Below, in pieces: positions 49,018-57,489 of a stretch of 64,000 nucleotides of DNA. Under the pieces are notes generated by a model, which worked only from the letters and a program-made list of their open reading frames with translations, was not told the origin of the DNA and did not search any database. Every line of letters begins with the position of its first letter. Positions within the stretch are counted from its first letter, which is position 1. Origin of the DNA: Rhodobacteraceae bacterium NBU2976 (GTDB taxonomy: Bacteria; Pseudomonadota; Alphaproteobacteria; Rhodobacterales; Rhodobacteraceae); NCBI GenBank assembly GCA_023630215.1, contig JALPRQ010000001.1:806001-870000 (forward strand), written 5' to 3'. Both the position numbers and the translations under genes were made by a program.

Positions 49018-52000
49018 CTATGCCCCGCCGCCAGATATTTTGGACATCACCCAGTCAAACCCAACATTGACCCATTCCCAGACATAGCTGCCGACCTTAA
49101 AGGCTGTGACGCGCATCGTGTTGATCACCGAGACATAACCGCGCAAGAACCCTTCGAGCGCCGGGAATTGCTGTGCGATCAGACCTGCCGCCGCATAGAT
49201 CAGGGCCAGCAGGGCAATCAGAACCAGCGTCAGAATGAACCCACGGCGGAAACGTTTGCGCGGCAGTTCCATCGCCCGCTCTTCGGGCGTTAACGGCAGG
49301 CGGGATGACCTGACAGCATTTGTCAGCTCTTCGATATTGGATGAGCGTGCGCGGCGTCCGATCAATTCCTCGGGCGGGGCTGCACTGTCGGCGGACTCTT
49401 CACGCAGCGATGTGCGGGATTTTTTCTCCAGCTTGTTTTCTTCTTCCAACTGGGCGCGGAAGGTTGCCAGCAGACGGTCATCATCAACGGGTGGGGATGC
49501 CGGGCTGGTGGTTATCGGTGGTTCGGGCGCTTCGACCGGTTGTACAGCGTCAGCGATCGGGGCCGGAGCCTCTGGTTCAGGCGCAACCTCCGCTTCCTCG
49601 GCTTCGATCTGCGCCTTAAGTGCCGCCAGCAGCGCTTTGCGATCAACGGCAGGTCCCAACGCCGCGGCTGCGGTTGTCAAATCCGTTTCCCCGCTGATTA
49701 TGCGAGAGACCGCAGATTCGATGGCGTCTTCAGGTTTCCGTGCGGCGATGGGCTCGTCCATGATTGGGGCTGTAACGACGTCGGGTTCCGGGGTGTGAAC
49801 TTCGATTTCTACGTCAACTGGTTCCTCGGGGTCGGCCTGTTCGACCTCGGATGCTGCTTCAATCGGGTCTTCGACGGAAACGTCTGCGACAGGCATGTCG
49901 ATCGGTTCGTCGGCATCCTCCTTGTCATCCGCTTCCTCGGCATCAACCTCTTCTGTGTCTTTCTTGCGTTTGCCCAGTGATGTCAGCCAACTGGGCGCGA
50001 ACCGTGATATCGGGCTTTCCTGAATCGGGGGCGAAGGAACCTCGTCGATCTCGTCGGTTGTCTCGTCTTCTGCACCCGGGACATCTTCATTGGTCTCTGG
50101 GGTGTCATCGCTCATCACCGTCACCGGGCTTTCGGGGGTCTCGTCGACGAACTGGGGTTCTGGTTCGACTTCCTCTTCGACGGTGATTTCGGTTTCGTTG
50201 TCGTCCGAATAGGTTGCCGTGATTTGCGACACCAGGCTAGCGACATCGGTTTCCTCGGCCTCAAGATCGCTAAGGCTCTGCCCCATGAAGGGTTCTTCGT
50301 CTTCTTCTTCGGTGTCGGGTGCGTCATCCGCTTCCAAATCGCTTAGACTTTGCCCCATAAAGGGCTCGTCTTCGGGGCTATCCTCGTGTTCCGCGACAAG
50401 ATCATCCAGCGACTGCCCTTCAAACAGGGCTTCGGGCGCGTCCTCTTCCGGGGCGTCCTCTTGGTCCGTCTCTGTTTCAAGATCGGATAGCGATTGCCCT
50501 TCGAACACCTCGTCGGTATCAGCGTCCAGATCGTCCAGACTCTGACCCATGAACACTTCGTCGGTGGCAACCTCCTCGACCGGTTCAACCAAGTCATCCT
50601 CGGCGCTATCGTCGGACTCGGCGATCACATCATCGAGCGTCTGCCCCTCAATTTCGACCTCGGAGTCGGGTTCACTGTCGGCATCCGCTGTCAGATCATC
50701 AAGGCTCTGTCCTTCGAATTCATCCGCCTCGGTGGGGGGAAGTAGCTCTTCGGATGTCGGTTCGGTCAACACCTCATCCGAGTTTGGTTCAGCATCGGCG
50801 TCGGGCAGCTCTGATATGCCATCAAGTGCCATTACGGCGTCCAGATCAGCCTCGGCAGCGGTGACTTCTGTTAACGGCTCCTCGTCATCAGACTCGATTT
50901 GATCCGCCTCTGACGGGGGCAATTCGTCACCATCGCCGGAAATGTCATTGTCAGTGACCGCATAGCTGCCACCCGTTTCCAACGTTTCATTATCCACGTC
51001 GCCATGGGTCAACTGATCGGATTCTGCCGCCAGCCGTTCATTGTCCAACTCGACCAGAGATTGGAGATCGGCATATTCCTCGGGCAATACATCGTCGTCA
51101 CTGAACTCGGACATGACGGTTTCGATATCGTCAGGTTCGGTTTCCGTTTCCGCGGCGATTTCGTCTTGATCCGGTTCAGAATCGTCCAGATCGTCTTCCG
51201 CTTCCGCTTCCGCTTCCGCTTCCGCTTCCGCTTCCGCTTCCGCTTCCGCTTCCGCTTCCGCTTCCGCTTCCGCGTCTTCTGTCAGCGCGTCTAAATCATC
51301 AAGGCTCTGCCCGCTGAATTCCTCTTCATCGTCATCTTCGTCCTCTGCCAGCAGCGAACTTAGTGACTGCCCTTCAAACGTTTCGTCTTCTTCGGTATCG
51401 AGTTCATCAAGAGATTGACCGAGGAACTCCTCCTCTTCGTCGCGTTCGACATCTGCGACAGCTGGCTCGGCGTCGTCTTCGACGGCGATCGCTTCACTGG
51501 CATCATCGGCCAGCGTGTCCTCGATCTCTTCCAGATCCGACAGGGATTGTCCCATGAAGGGTTCGTCTTCGTCTGACGTTTCAATCTCTTCGTCAGCCTC
51601 CACCGCGTCCAAAGACTGCCCCATAAACGGTTCATCATCATCTGATGTGGGGTCATCATCATCGGCGTCTAGCGCGTCCAGCGATTGCCCCTCGAAGGGC
51701 TCGTCGGTCTCGTCTTCCAGCTCAGAGATTGATTGACCCATGAAGGGTTCTTCGACCTCTTCCTCGGTGATCTCGTCGATCTCATCCAAAGATTGTCCCA
51801 TGAAGGGTTCGTCTTCTTCGTCTTCCAAATCAGACAGCGATTGTCCGGTAAATGGCGCGTCCGCCGGGACAATTTCTGGGGACGGACTGTCAGCCGTATC
51901 CTCGCGCGGCTCTGGGAACTCGACGATATTATTTTCGACATTCAGGTCACTGACTTCGTCCTCCTGACCGGGCAGAAAGCTGGTGCCATCACGTTTCTGA

Positions 52001-52107
52001 ACCCAGATTGTCTCGCACTCGCTGCACTGAACCTCCTGACCAGCAAAAGCAATGTCATTCGAATCCACTTCATATTGTGCGGCGCAGGTGGGGCAGGTAA
52101 TACGCAT
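49018..52107 (-). CDS. Giant acidic zinc-ribbon membrane protein with 16 GQSL repeats
   Basis: A 1029-residue protein. The N-terminus is an MJ0042-type zinc ribbon with C-x2-C pairs at 5/8 and 28/31. From about residue 84 to 615 the sequence is Asp/Glu-rich and contains 16 copies of a unit near PFMGQSLSDLEAD, in two blocks of nine and seven, separated by an Ala-Glu dipeptide run and other acidic sequence. Residues 957-979 form one membrane span (FILTLVLIALLALIYAAAG); the basic RRKR-type stretch before it suggests the bulk is cytoplasmic. I start at ATG 52107. Function unknown; the ribbon-and-TM frame is common in Rhodobacterales but usually shorter. Confidence 0.85.
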   Translation of the reverse strand: MRITCPTCAAQYEVDSNDIAFAGQEVQCSECETIWVQKRDGTSFLPGQEDEVSDLNVENNIVEFPEPREDTADSPSPEIVPADAPFTGQSLSDLEDEEDEPFMGQSLDEIDEITEEEVEEPFMGQSISELEDETDEPFEGQSLDALDADDDDPTSDDDEPFMGQSLDAVEADEEIETSDEDEPFMGQSLSDLEEIEDTLADDASEAIAVEDDAEPAVADVERDEEEEFLGQSLDELDTEEDETFEGQSLSSLLAEDEDDDEEEFSGQSLDDLDALTEDAEAEAEAEAEAEAEAEAEAEAEAEAEDDLDDSEPDQDEIAAETETEPDDIETVMSEFSDDDVLPEEYADLQSLVELDNERLAAESDQLTHGDVDNETLETGGSYAVTDNDISGDGDELPPSEADQIESDDEEPLTEVTAAEADLDAVMALDGISELPDADAEPNSDEVLTEPTSEELLPPTEADEFEGQSLDDLTADADSEPDSEVEIEGQTLDDVIAESDDSAEDDLVEPVEEVATDEVFMGQSLDDLDADTDEVFEGQSLSDLETETDQEDAPEEDAPEALFEGQSLDDLVAEHEDSPEDEPFMGQSLSDLEADDAPDTEEEDEEPFMGQSLSDLEAEETDVASLVSQITATYSDDNETEITVEEEVEPEPQFVDETPESPVTVMSDDTPETNEDVPGAEDETTDEIDEVPSPPIQESPISRFAPSWLTSLGKRKKDTEEVDAEEADDKEDADEPIDMPVADVSVEDPIEAASEVEQADPEEPVDVEIEVHTPEPDVVTAPIMDEPIAARKPEDAIESAVSRIISGETDLTTAAAALGPAVDRKALLAALKAQIEAEEAEVAPEPEAPAPIADAVQPVEAPEPPITTSPASPPVDDDRLLATFRAQLEEENKLEKKSRTSLREESADSAAPPEELIGRRARSSNIEELTNAVRSSRLPLTPEERAMELPRKRFRRGFILTLVLIALLALIYAAAGLIAQQFPALEGFLRGYVSVINTMRVTAFKVGSYVWEWVNVGFDWVMSKISGGGA
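50262..50722 (-). repeat. Seven GQSL repeat units (second block)
   Basis: Copies 10-16 of the acidic unit, e.g. EFEGQSLDDLTAD, EIEGQTLDDVIAE, VFMGQSLDDLDAD, PFMGQSLSDLEAE. Spacing is irregular (roughly 20-45 residues). The two last copies are nearly identical, suggesting recent duplication. Confidence 0.85.
51195..51272 (-). repeat. Hexamer microsatellite encoding Ala-Glu
   Basis: Thirteen perfect tandem copies of CTTCCG on the plus strand (CGGAAG on the coding strand) encode a run of Ala-Glu dipeptides. Copy-number change by slippage would alter length in steps of two residues without a frameshift. Confidence 0.95.
51297..51857 (-). repeat. Nine GQSL repeat units (first block)
   Basis: Copies 1-9, e.g. 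PFTGQSLSDLEDE, PFMGQSISELEDE, EFLGQSLDELDTE. Each has an aromatic (Phe), Gly-Gln-Ser/Thr-Leu, then an acidic helix-like segment with Leu/Ile/Val, like a short linear binding motif. Confidence 0.85.
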
Positions 52108-52272
52108 CAAGGCCTCGGTATAGGGGGCGACTCACGTTCAGCGAATCATCGTTAACCACTGTTTTACCTAGGGAAAAGCAGCAATCCAAGCATTCTGGCT
52201 GTTTTCTCAAAGGTTGTTTTTTCCAATTGTGACATCTAAACCTGTCTTCCGGATAGTCAAAAGGGATCGCAG

Positions 52273-53004
52273 ATGCTTCTAATCCGTTCGCAGATTGCCA
52301 ATTTGCTCATGTATCTTTTGATCCTTATTTACGGAATTCTCGGCTTTCCGTTTGCGATGCTGTCACGCAAAGCGGCTTATTGGATCATGAAATTCTACTG
52401 CAAAAGCATGTTTCTGATTTTGCGGGTTCTGTGTGGGATAACAATCGAATTTCGCGGCAAGGTGCCCGAGGGCAAGGTGCTGATCGCCTCCAAGCATATG
52501 TCGTTCATGGATATCATGATGCTGATGTATATCCTGCCCCAGGTGAAATACATCATGAAGCGCGAACTGCTGTTTGCACCTATCCTTGGTCAATTTGCGT
52601 GGAAAATCGGATGCCCAGCGGTGCATCGTGGCAAGCGAGGCAAGGCCATCGAAGACATGATAGCCGCGCTGGAAGCAGACAAGGACGCCAAGGGCCAGAC
52701 GGTTATTTTCCCCCAAGGGACCCGTGTTTTGCCGGGGACGAAGATGCCCTATAAGGTGGGGGCCGGCGTGATTTATACGCGAATGCAACAGACCTGTGTC
52801 CCAGTGGCCACAAATGTCGGGGTATTTTGGGCGCGGCGCAGTGCCTATCGTTATCCCGGCAACTGTATCATCGAATTTCTTGACCCGATTGAACCGGGGA
52901 TGGAGCTGCGCGACTTCATGGCAACCATCGAAGAGCAGATCGAAACACGCTCCGATGCCTTGATGCGCGAGGCCGGGTTTGAATTTGATGCGCCCGACGC
53001 CTAG
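52273..53004 (+). CDS. plsC: 1-acyl-sn-glycerol-3-phosphate acyltransferase
   Basis: Makes phosphatidic acid in phospholipid synthesis. The 243-residue protein has an N-terminal membrane span (residues 8-30), the catalytic H-x4-D motif at 75-80 (SKHMSFMD) and the motif 3 sequence FPQGTR at 146-151, where the usual Glu of FPEGTR is Gln. Divergent from the GQSL gene over 165 bases; convergent with the HPr gene, three bases away. Confidence 0.92.
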   Translation: MLLIRSQIANLLMYLLILIYGILGFPFAMLSRKAAYWIMKFYCKSMFLILRVLCGITIEFRGKVPEGKVLIASKHMSFMDIMMLMYILPQVKYIMKRELLFAPILGQFAWKIGCPAVHRGKRGKAIEDMIAALEADKDAKGQTVIFPQGTRVLPGTKMPYKVGAGVIYTRMQQTCVPVATNVGVFWARRSAYRYPGNCIIEFLDPIEPGMELRDFMATIEEQIETRSDALMREAGFEFDAPDA

Positions 53005-53007
53005 GGG

Positions 53008-53268
53008 TTATTTCCCCTCGCCAAACAGATTGTCGACCAGATCTTTTAAGGCGCTTGCCAATTCTTCGGCTTCGGGGCCGCTGGTGCTGACGTCGATTTC
53101 TGTGCCTTTCGAGGCGGCCAGCATCAATAGTCCCATGATACTGTCTCCAGCCGCCGATTGACCGTCCCGAGAGACGGTGGCGCTGGCATCAAACCGTTCA
53201 ACGGTTTCGACAAATTTCGCCGATGCACGGGCATGAAGTCCTTTTTCGTTCTTAATTTCCAGGATCAT
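53008..53268 (-). CDS. Phosphocarrier protein HPr (non-transporting PTS)
   Basis: An 86-residue HPr-family protein. The phosphorylated His12 is in KGLHARASAKF and the HprK target Ser43 is in AGDSIMGLLML, both conserved. I start at 53268, which overlaps the EIIA stop (ATGA); the longer frame to 53292 is EIIA coding. No sugar-permease genes are near, so this is a regulatory PTS branch as known from alphaproteobacteria. Last gene of the chvI operon. Confidence 0.95.
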   Translation of the reverse strand: MILEIKNEKGLHARASAKFVETVERFDASATVSRDGQSAAGDSIMGLLMLAASKGTEIDVSTSGPEAEELASALKDLVDNLFGEGK

Positions 53269-53660
53269 CCCAGTGCCGATTTTTGCGCGCAATCCAAATA
53301 TTTGTGCCCGGCATCCACGGCTTTTGCGACGGCCTCCTGCAAACCTTTGCCACGGGCTTTGGCCAGTTTGACCAGCATTGGCAGGTTGGCACCGTAAAGC
53401 ACCCGGCGGTCATCACGCCCACAACAATTCATCGCCAGATTTGATGGGGTACCGCCGAACATGTCGGTGACAATGACAACGCCGTCGCCTGTATCTACAG
53501 AAGCGACGGCGTTATTGATTTCGGCCTGTTTGTCTGCACGATTGCATTCTGCGCCAATCGCCACGGCGGTTAAGCCCGGTTGTTTGCCGACCACATGTTC
53601 CAGCGCCGCCAGATATTCGCGGGCCAATCCACCATGCGCTACGATCACGATACCGATCAC
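53265..53660 (-). CDS. PTS EIIA component, mannose-type
   Basis: A 131-residue EIIA(Man)-fold protein; His9 in VIVAHGGLAREYL is the phosphorylation site, and the VIVTDMFGGTPSNLAM segment is typical. There is no IIB/IIC partner, so it serves as a regulator that receives phosphate from HPr. Coupled by ATGA overlaps to rapZ upstream and HPr downstream. Enzyme I is not in the window. Confidence 0.95.
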   Translation of the reverse strand: MIGIVIVAHGGLAREYLAALEHVVGKQPGLTAVAIGAECNRADKQAEINNAVASVDTGDGVVIVTDMFGGTPSNLAMNCCGRDDRRVLYGANLPMLVKLAKARGKGLQEAVAKAVDAGHKYLDCAQKSALG

Positions 53661-54547
53661 GACGCTGTTCCTTTACTCGTCAAGTTTACGGAATGACGTT
53701 CCAGTTCTCGATGTCGTATAGACACCTGCCAGCCGTTTTCTGCAAGCGTTTTCGCAAGATTTTCGGCAACGGTAACGGAACGGTGTTTACCCCCGGAACA
53801 GCCCAGACCGATGGAAAAGTAGGCTTTTCCTTCGTTCTGATAGGCGGGCAGCAGCAGATCACACATGTCGTAAAGGCGTGTCATAAAAGGGTCAAACAGG
53901 GGATCAGCCTCTACATAATTTACGACCATCTGGTCAAGACCTGTTCGTTCACGAAGACTATTATCCCAGTGGGGATTGCGCAGAAAGCGACAGTCAAAGA
54001 TCATGTCGACCCCCTGTGGGGTGCCGCGTTTATAGGAAAAGGATTGAACCGAAATCGCCATGCGTTCGCCCGAAGTTTGATCGAACAAGCGCCCGATCTC
54101 AGCTTTCAAATCGTGAGGCGACAGCGAAGATGTGTCGATCAGTATATCCGCAGCAACCCGCAGATCGATCAGCATATCCCTCTCGCGGCGAATGCCGACT
54201 TCGGGCGTTTCTGTCGGGGCAACCGGGTGCCGTCGGCGGGTTTCGTTAAAACGGCGCAGCAGGGTTTCCATCGAACAGTCCAGATAAACCAGTTCAACAT
54301 GCTGATACTCGGGTTTATCCAATAAGGCCAATAGCTCGGGGACCGCAAACCCCCTTGTGCGGGTATCAATTCCGATGGCAAGAGGATGACCAAGCGGTTC
54401 GCCTCCCAGCACACGTTCAAGCAGCGGCATGGGCAGATTGTCGATTGCTTCGAACCCGATATCTTCCAGCGCATTGATCGCAGTTGACCGCCCCGCGCCC
54501 GCTGGGCCCGAGATGAGAAGAATGCGATGTAACGTAGTGTCGGTCAT
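53657..54547 (-). CDS. rapZ: RNase adapter / nucleotide-binding protein RapZ family
   Basis: A 296-residue member of the RapZ (YvcJ) family. The P-loop is GPAGAGRST at residues 14-22: the usual Lys of GxSGSGKS is Arg20 here, which suggests altered nucleotide use. The ALEDIGFEAIDNLP segment, the VELVYLDCSMETLLRRFNETRRRHP region and the C-terminal GLGCSGGKHRSVTVAE motif follow the family. In other bacteria RapZ regulates glucosamine-6-phosphate synthesis via sRNA, and may do so here or act in PTS signalling. Confidence 0.93.
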   Translation of the reverse strand: MTDTTLHRILLISGPAGAGRSTAINALEDIGFEAIDNLPMPLLERVLGGEPLGHPLAIGIDTRTRGFAVPELLALLDKPEYQHVELVYLDCSMETLLRRFNETRRRHPVAPTETPEVGIRRERDMLIDLRVAADILIDTSSLSPHDLKAEIGRLFDQTSGERMAISVQSFSYKRGTPQGVDMIFDCRFLRNPHWDNSLRERTGLDQMVVNYVEADPLFDPFMTRLYDMCDLLLPAYQNEGKAYFSIGLGCSGGKHRSVTVAENLAKTLAENGWQVSIRHRELERHSVNLTSKGTAS

Positions 54548-54555
54548 TGGGTTCG

Positions 54556-54972
54556 TCAGAGTTCGCGCCCCCCCGCCAGCATAAGTTTTATTGCCATGGG
54601 AAGGTTAACGACATCTTTGCCATAGAGACAGTCAACTTCAATACCCGATAGCGTGATCACATGGTGTTCGGGTAAACGGTTGGGTTCATGGCGGTCCAGA
54701 TCCACGGTCAGCCGCACGAGGGCTGAGGGGGTGCAGGCAGCGTGTAAAATGCCAACCTGTCGCGCTTCGATCCGCCCACGAAGCGCTGGTGGGCAGGTTG
54801 CGACCAACTGGTCCTCGTGCACATGCAAACAGGTGCGATCATCTGCGACCAGATCGGCCCCCAGCGACATCAATGCCAACCCCAGCGAGGATTTTCCACT
54901 TCCCGATGCCCCCAATATCACCACAGCCTGCTGACCAAAGGCCACGGTGGTCGCATGAATCGTATCGTTCAT
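54556..54972 (-). CDS. hprK: HPr kinase/phosphorylase, short alphaproteobacterial type
   Basis: Phosphorylates Ser43 of HPr. Only 138 residues, the catalytic C-terminal domain, compared with about 310 in Firmicutes, as is usual in alphaproteobacteria. The Walker A loop is GASGSGKSS at residues 21-29, with ADDRT downstream. It overlaps chvG by four bases. Confidence 0.93.
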   Translation of the reverse strand: MNDTIHATTVAFGQQAVVILGASGSGKSSLGLALMSLGADLVADDRTCLHVHEDQLVATCPPALRGRIEARQVGILHAACTPSALVRLTVDLDRHEPNRLPEHHVITLSGIEVDCLYGKDVVNLPMAIKLMLAGGREL

Positions 54973-56612
54973 CGTGGAAGAATTACGTGGAAGCGTGCAC
55001 CAAGCGGTGGCGTGCTTTCATCGTCATTCTGATATCGGTTCTCGGCCCAGATTTCCCCGCCATGGGCTTCGACGATCTGTTTGGATATGGCCAGCCCCAA
55101 ACCGGAATTGTTCCCGAATTCCTGCTCGGGTCGGCTGGAATAAAAGCGTTTGAAAATATCCCGAAGGTTTTCGACTGGAATGCCGGGACCGGTATCTTCG
55201 ACCTGAACGCGGATTTTGTCGTCGCCCTCGGGTCGCAAAATCACCTTTACCCAACCACCCGAGGGGACAAATGACACAGCGTTGGTGATCAGATTCACAA
55301 AGACCTGCGCTAACCGGCCCTCATTGCCATGGATGATCGTTTTGCCTTCGGGCAAGTCGGCCAACACATCAACGCCAAGATCAATGGCCAGTCCCTTCTG
55401 GTAATCGACCAGATTGGTCAGCAAGACGTTAAGATTGATGACGTCCATCTCGTCCTTGGCCAGTTCCGCATCCAAGCGCGAGGCGTTGGAAATATCCGTG
55501 ACCAACCGGTCCATGCGTCGCACATCGTCTTCGATCACACTCAGCAACCGCTCGCGGGCGTTGTCATCCTTGGCATAGCGCATGGTTTCCACGGCGGATC
55601 GTAACGAGGTCAGCGGGTTTTTGATCTCATGCGCAACATCCGCCGCGAACGAGGCGTTGGCCTCTATCCGATTATACAGGGCTTCGGTCATATTGCGCAT
55701 CTGGCGCGACAGGTCGCCGATTTCGTCCGGGCGTGCCGACAGGTCGGGGATGTTGATGCGGCCAGGATTGATGCGCCCGGATTTGATCTCGCTTCCGCGC
55801 TCAGCGGCATCGGTCAACAGGCGAAGCGGGCGACCGATTGTGTTGGCCAGCAGGATCGACAGCACAACGGAAATCAGGATCGCCAACATGAACACTTTCA
55901 GAATCTGCTGCTGTTCATCGCGAATATAGGAATCCACCTCACCGCCAAAGGTCGAAAGAACCAAAGCGCCGATCGTCTGATCCTGAAAGCGCACCGGAAC
56001 CCCAACCACGATCACGCTTTGCTGGACCGAGTTGATTGCCGAGGATAATACCATTGTCCCGGTAAAGGTGGCGCGTTCGGCGACATCTGCACGGATCGAA
56101 TTCAGAAACATGTCGTCTGCATCGCCCGCCGCATCACGAAACACCGTGGTGATACGCGCCCAGGCTTCCCCAAGGATATCGTCCAGTTCATTGGTGCGCT
56201 CGATGATCTGGCGCTCGGTTTCTTCGGGGCTGGACCCGGTCTGAACCAGCGTTCCGTCCAACTGGTATAAGCGTGCAGTTGCGTTGGCAGGGACGGACAA
56301 ATCGTCAACGATCTGGGCCAGTTCCTGATCCAGAACGGCACCCGATTGTCGTGCCTGCATCAGATAACCCAACCCATTGGCCAGTATTAATGCATCCGAT
56401 TGTAGGGTTTGTTCACGCAGAGAAATCAGGCTGTCGCGTGATTGGTTCAGAAACAGGATACCCGATACCAGCAAGCTTAACGCTACCAGGTTAAAGGCCA
56501 CGATTTTGGTGGTCAGCGGTGAACGTGTCCAGGATGTGCGGCGACGTTCCGTCTTGGGGGGCGAACGGCGCTCGGGTAGTGTCAGATCAATTTCGCCACT
56601 GTCGCGCGCCAT
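54969..56612 (-). CDS. chvG: Sensor histidine kinase ChvG
   Basis: Membrane sensor of acid/envelope stress in alphaproteobacteria (ExoS/BvrS orthologue). The 547-residue protein has a membrane span near residues 35-57, a periplasmic stimulus-sensing domain (about 60-245), a second span (IRDEQQQILKVFMLAILISVVLS), a HAMP domain, the H-box ADVAHEIKNPLTSLRSA, the N-box LAQVFVNLITNAVSF, and G-boxes VEDTGPGIP and NSGLGLAISKQI. Cognate ChvI is encoded six bases upstream. Confidence 0.95.
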   Translation of the reverse strand: MARDSGEIDLTLPERRSPPKTERRRTSWTRSPLTTKIVAFNLVALSLLVSGILFLNQSRDSLISLREQTLQSDALILANGLGYLMQARQSGAVLDQELAQIVDDLSVPANATARLYQLDGTLVQTGSSPEETERQIIERTNELDDILGEAWARITTVFRDAAGDADDMFLNSIRADVAERATFTGTMVLSSAINSVQQSVIVVGVPVRFQDQTIGALVLSTFGGEVDSYIRDEQQQILKVFMLAILISVVLSILLANTIGRPLRLLTDAAERGSEIKSGRINPGRINIPDLSARPDEIGDLSRQMRNMTEALYNRIEANASFAADVAHEIKNPLTSLRSAVETMRYAKDDNARERLLSVIEDDVRRMDRLVTDISNASRLDAELAKDEMDVINLNVLLTNLVDYQKGLAIDLGVDVLADLPEGKTIIHGNEGRLAQVFVNLITNAVSFVPSGGWVKVILRPEGDDKIRVQVEDTGPGIPVENLRDIFKRFYSSRPEQEFGNNSGLGLAISKQIVEAHGGEIWAENRYQNDDESTPPLGARFHVILPR

Positions 56613-56618
56613 AAGGCC

Positions 56619-57338
56619 TTATGCCTCGTTAAAGCGATAACCGATGCCGTATAATGTCTCGATCGACGCAAATTCGGAATCCTTGTTGCGGAACTTCTTG
56701 CGTAACCGTTTGATGTGGCTGTCAATCGTGCGGTCATCGACATAGACCTGATCGTCATAAGCGATATCCATCAACTGATCGCGGCTTTTCACAACGCCGG
56801 GGCGGATCGCCAATGCCTGTAGCAACAGGAATTCGGTAACCGTCAACGAAACATCTTCGCCCTTCCACGTCACCTTGTGACGTAGCGGGTCCATTTCCAG
56901 ACAGCCCCGTGAAAAAGCGGCGTCTTCCGGTTTTGTGGTTCCCGTTGCGCCGCTACCGTCCGCGGGGCCATCTTGCGCCTCTTTGCGACGAAGGATCGCC
57001 TTGATCCGTTCAATCAGGAGACGTTGCGAGAAGGGTTTGCGCATGTAATCGTCTGCGCCCATCCGCAGGCCCAGAACCTCGTCGATCTCGTCATCTTTGG
57101 AGGTCAGAAAAATTACCGGCATTTCGGATTTCTGACGCAACCGGCGCAACAATTCCATTCCGTCCATCCGCGGCATCTTGATGTCAAATACTCCCAGATC
57201 GGGCTCGTCATTTAATAGCGACGACAGCGCCGATACCCCGTCTGAATGGGTCTCTACATCAAATCCTTCGGCTTCCAACGCGATGGATACCGATGTCAGA
57301 ATGTTGCGATCATCATCAACAAGAACAATTCGTGCCAT
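56619..57338 (-). CDS. chvI: Response regulator ChvI
   Basis: OmpR-family regulator paired with ChvG. The 239-residue protein has the receiver domain with the phosphoacceptor Asp in [25 protein letters not shown] (conserved Thr/Lys), and a C-terminal winged helix with [23 protein letters not shown] and [15 protein letters not shown]. The first gene of the chvI-chvG-hprK-rapZ-EIIA-HPr operon. Confidence 0.95.
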   Translation of the reverse strand: MARIVLVDDDRNILTSVSIALEAEGFDVETHSDGVSALSSLLNDEPDLGVFDIKMPRMDGMELLRRLRQKSEMPVIFLTSKDDEIDEVLGLRMGADDYMRKPFSQRLLIERIKAILRRKEAQDGPADGSGATGTTKPEDAAFSRGCLEMDPLRHKVTWKGEDVSLTVTEFLLLQALAIRPGVVKSRDQLMDIAYDDQVYVDDRTIDSHIKRLRKKFRNKDSEFASIETLYGIGYRFNEA

Positions 57339-57489
57339 ATCCGTCCCCGAAAGATTTTACCAAATGTATAATTGCGGATGATGCCTTGGGTTGCAAGAAT
57401 CCTTTTGGGATATCGAGATTTAAACGAAACTGGCTATCTGAACGGATCGAGTTGATTTATTCTATGTCCCCTACGATGGGGGCTACGTC

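Noticed and set aside
51195-51272. Tandem hexamers as a possible CRISPR or replication iteron array
   Set aside because: Units are contiguous with no spacers, and lie in frame inside a coding sequence with a sensible Ala-Glu translation.
51004-51294. Open frame with a long Arg-Phe repeat
   Set aside because: It is the opposite strand of the Ala-Glu microsatellite in the GQSL gene and has no start context.
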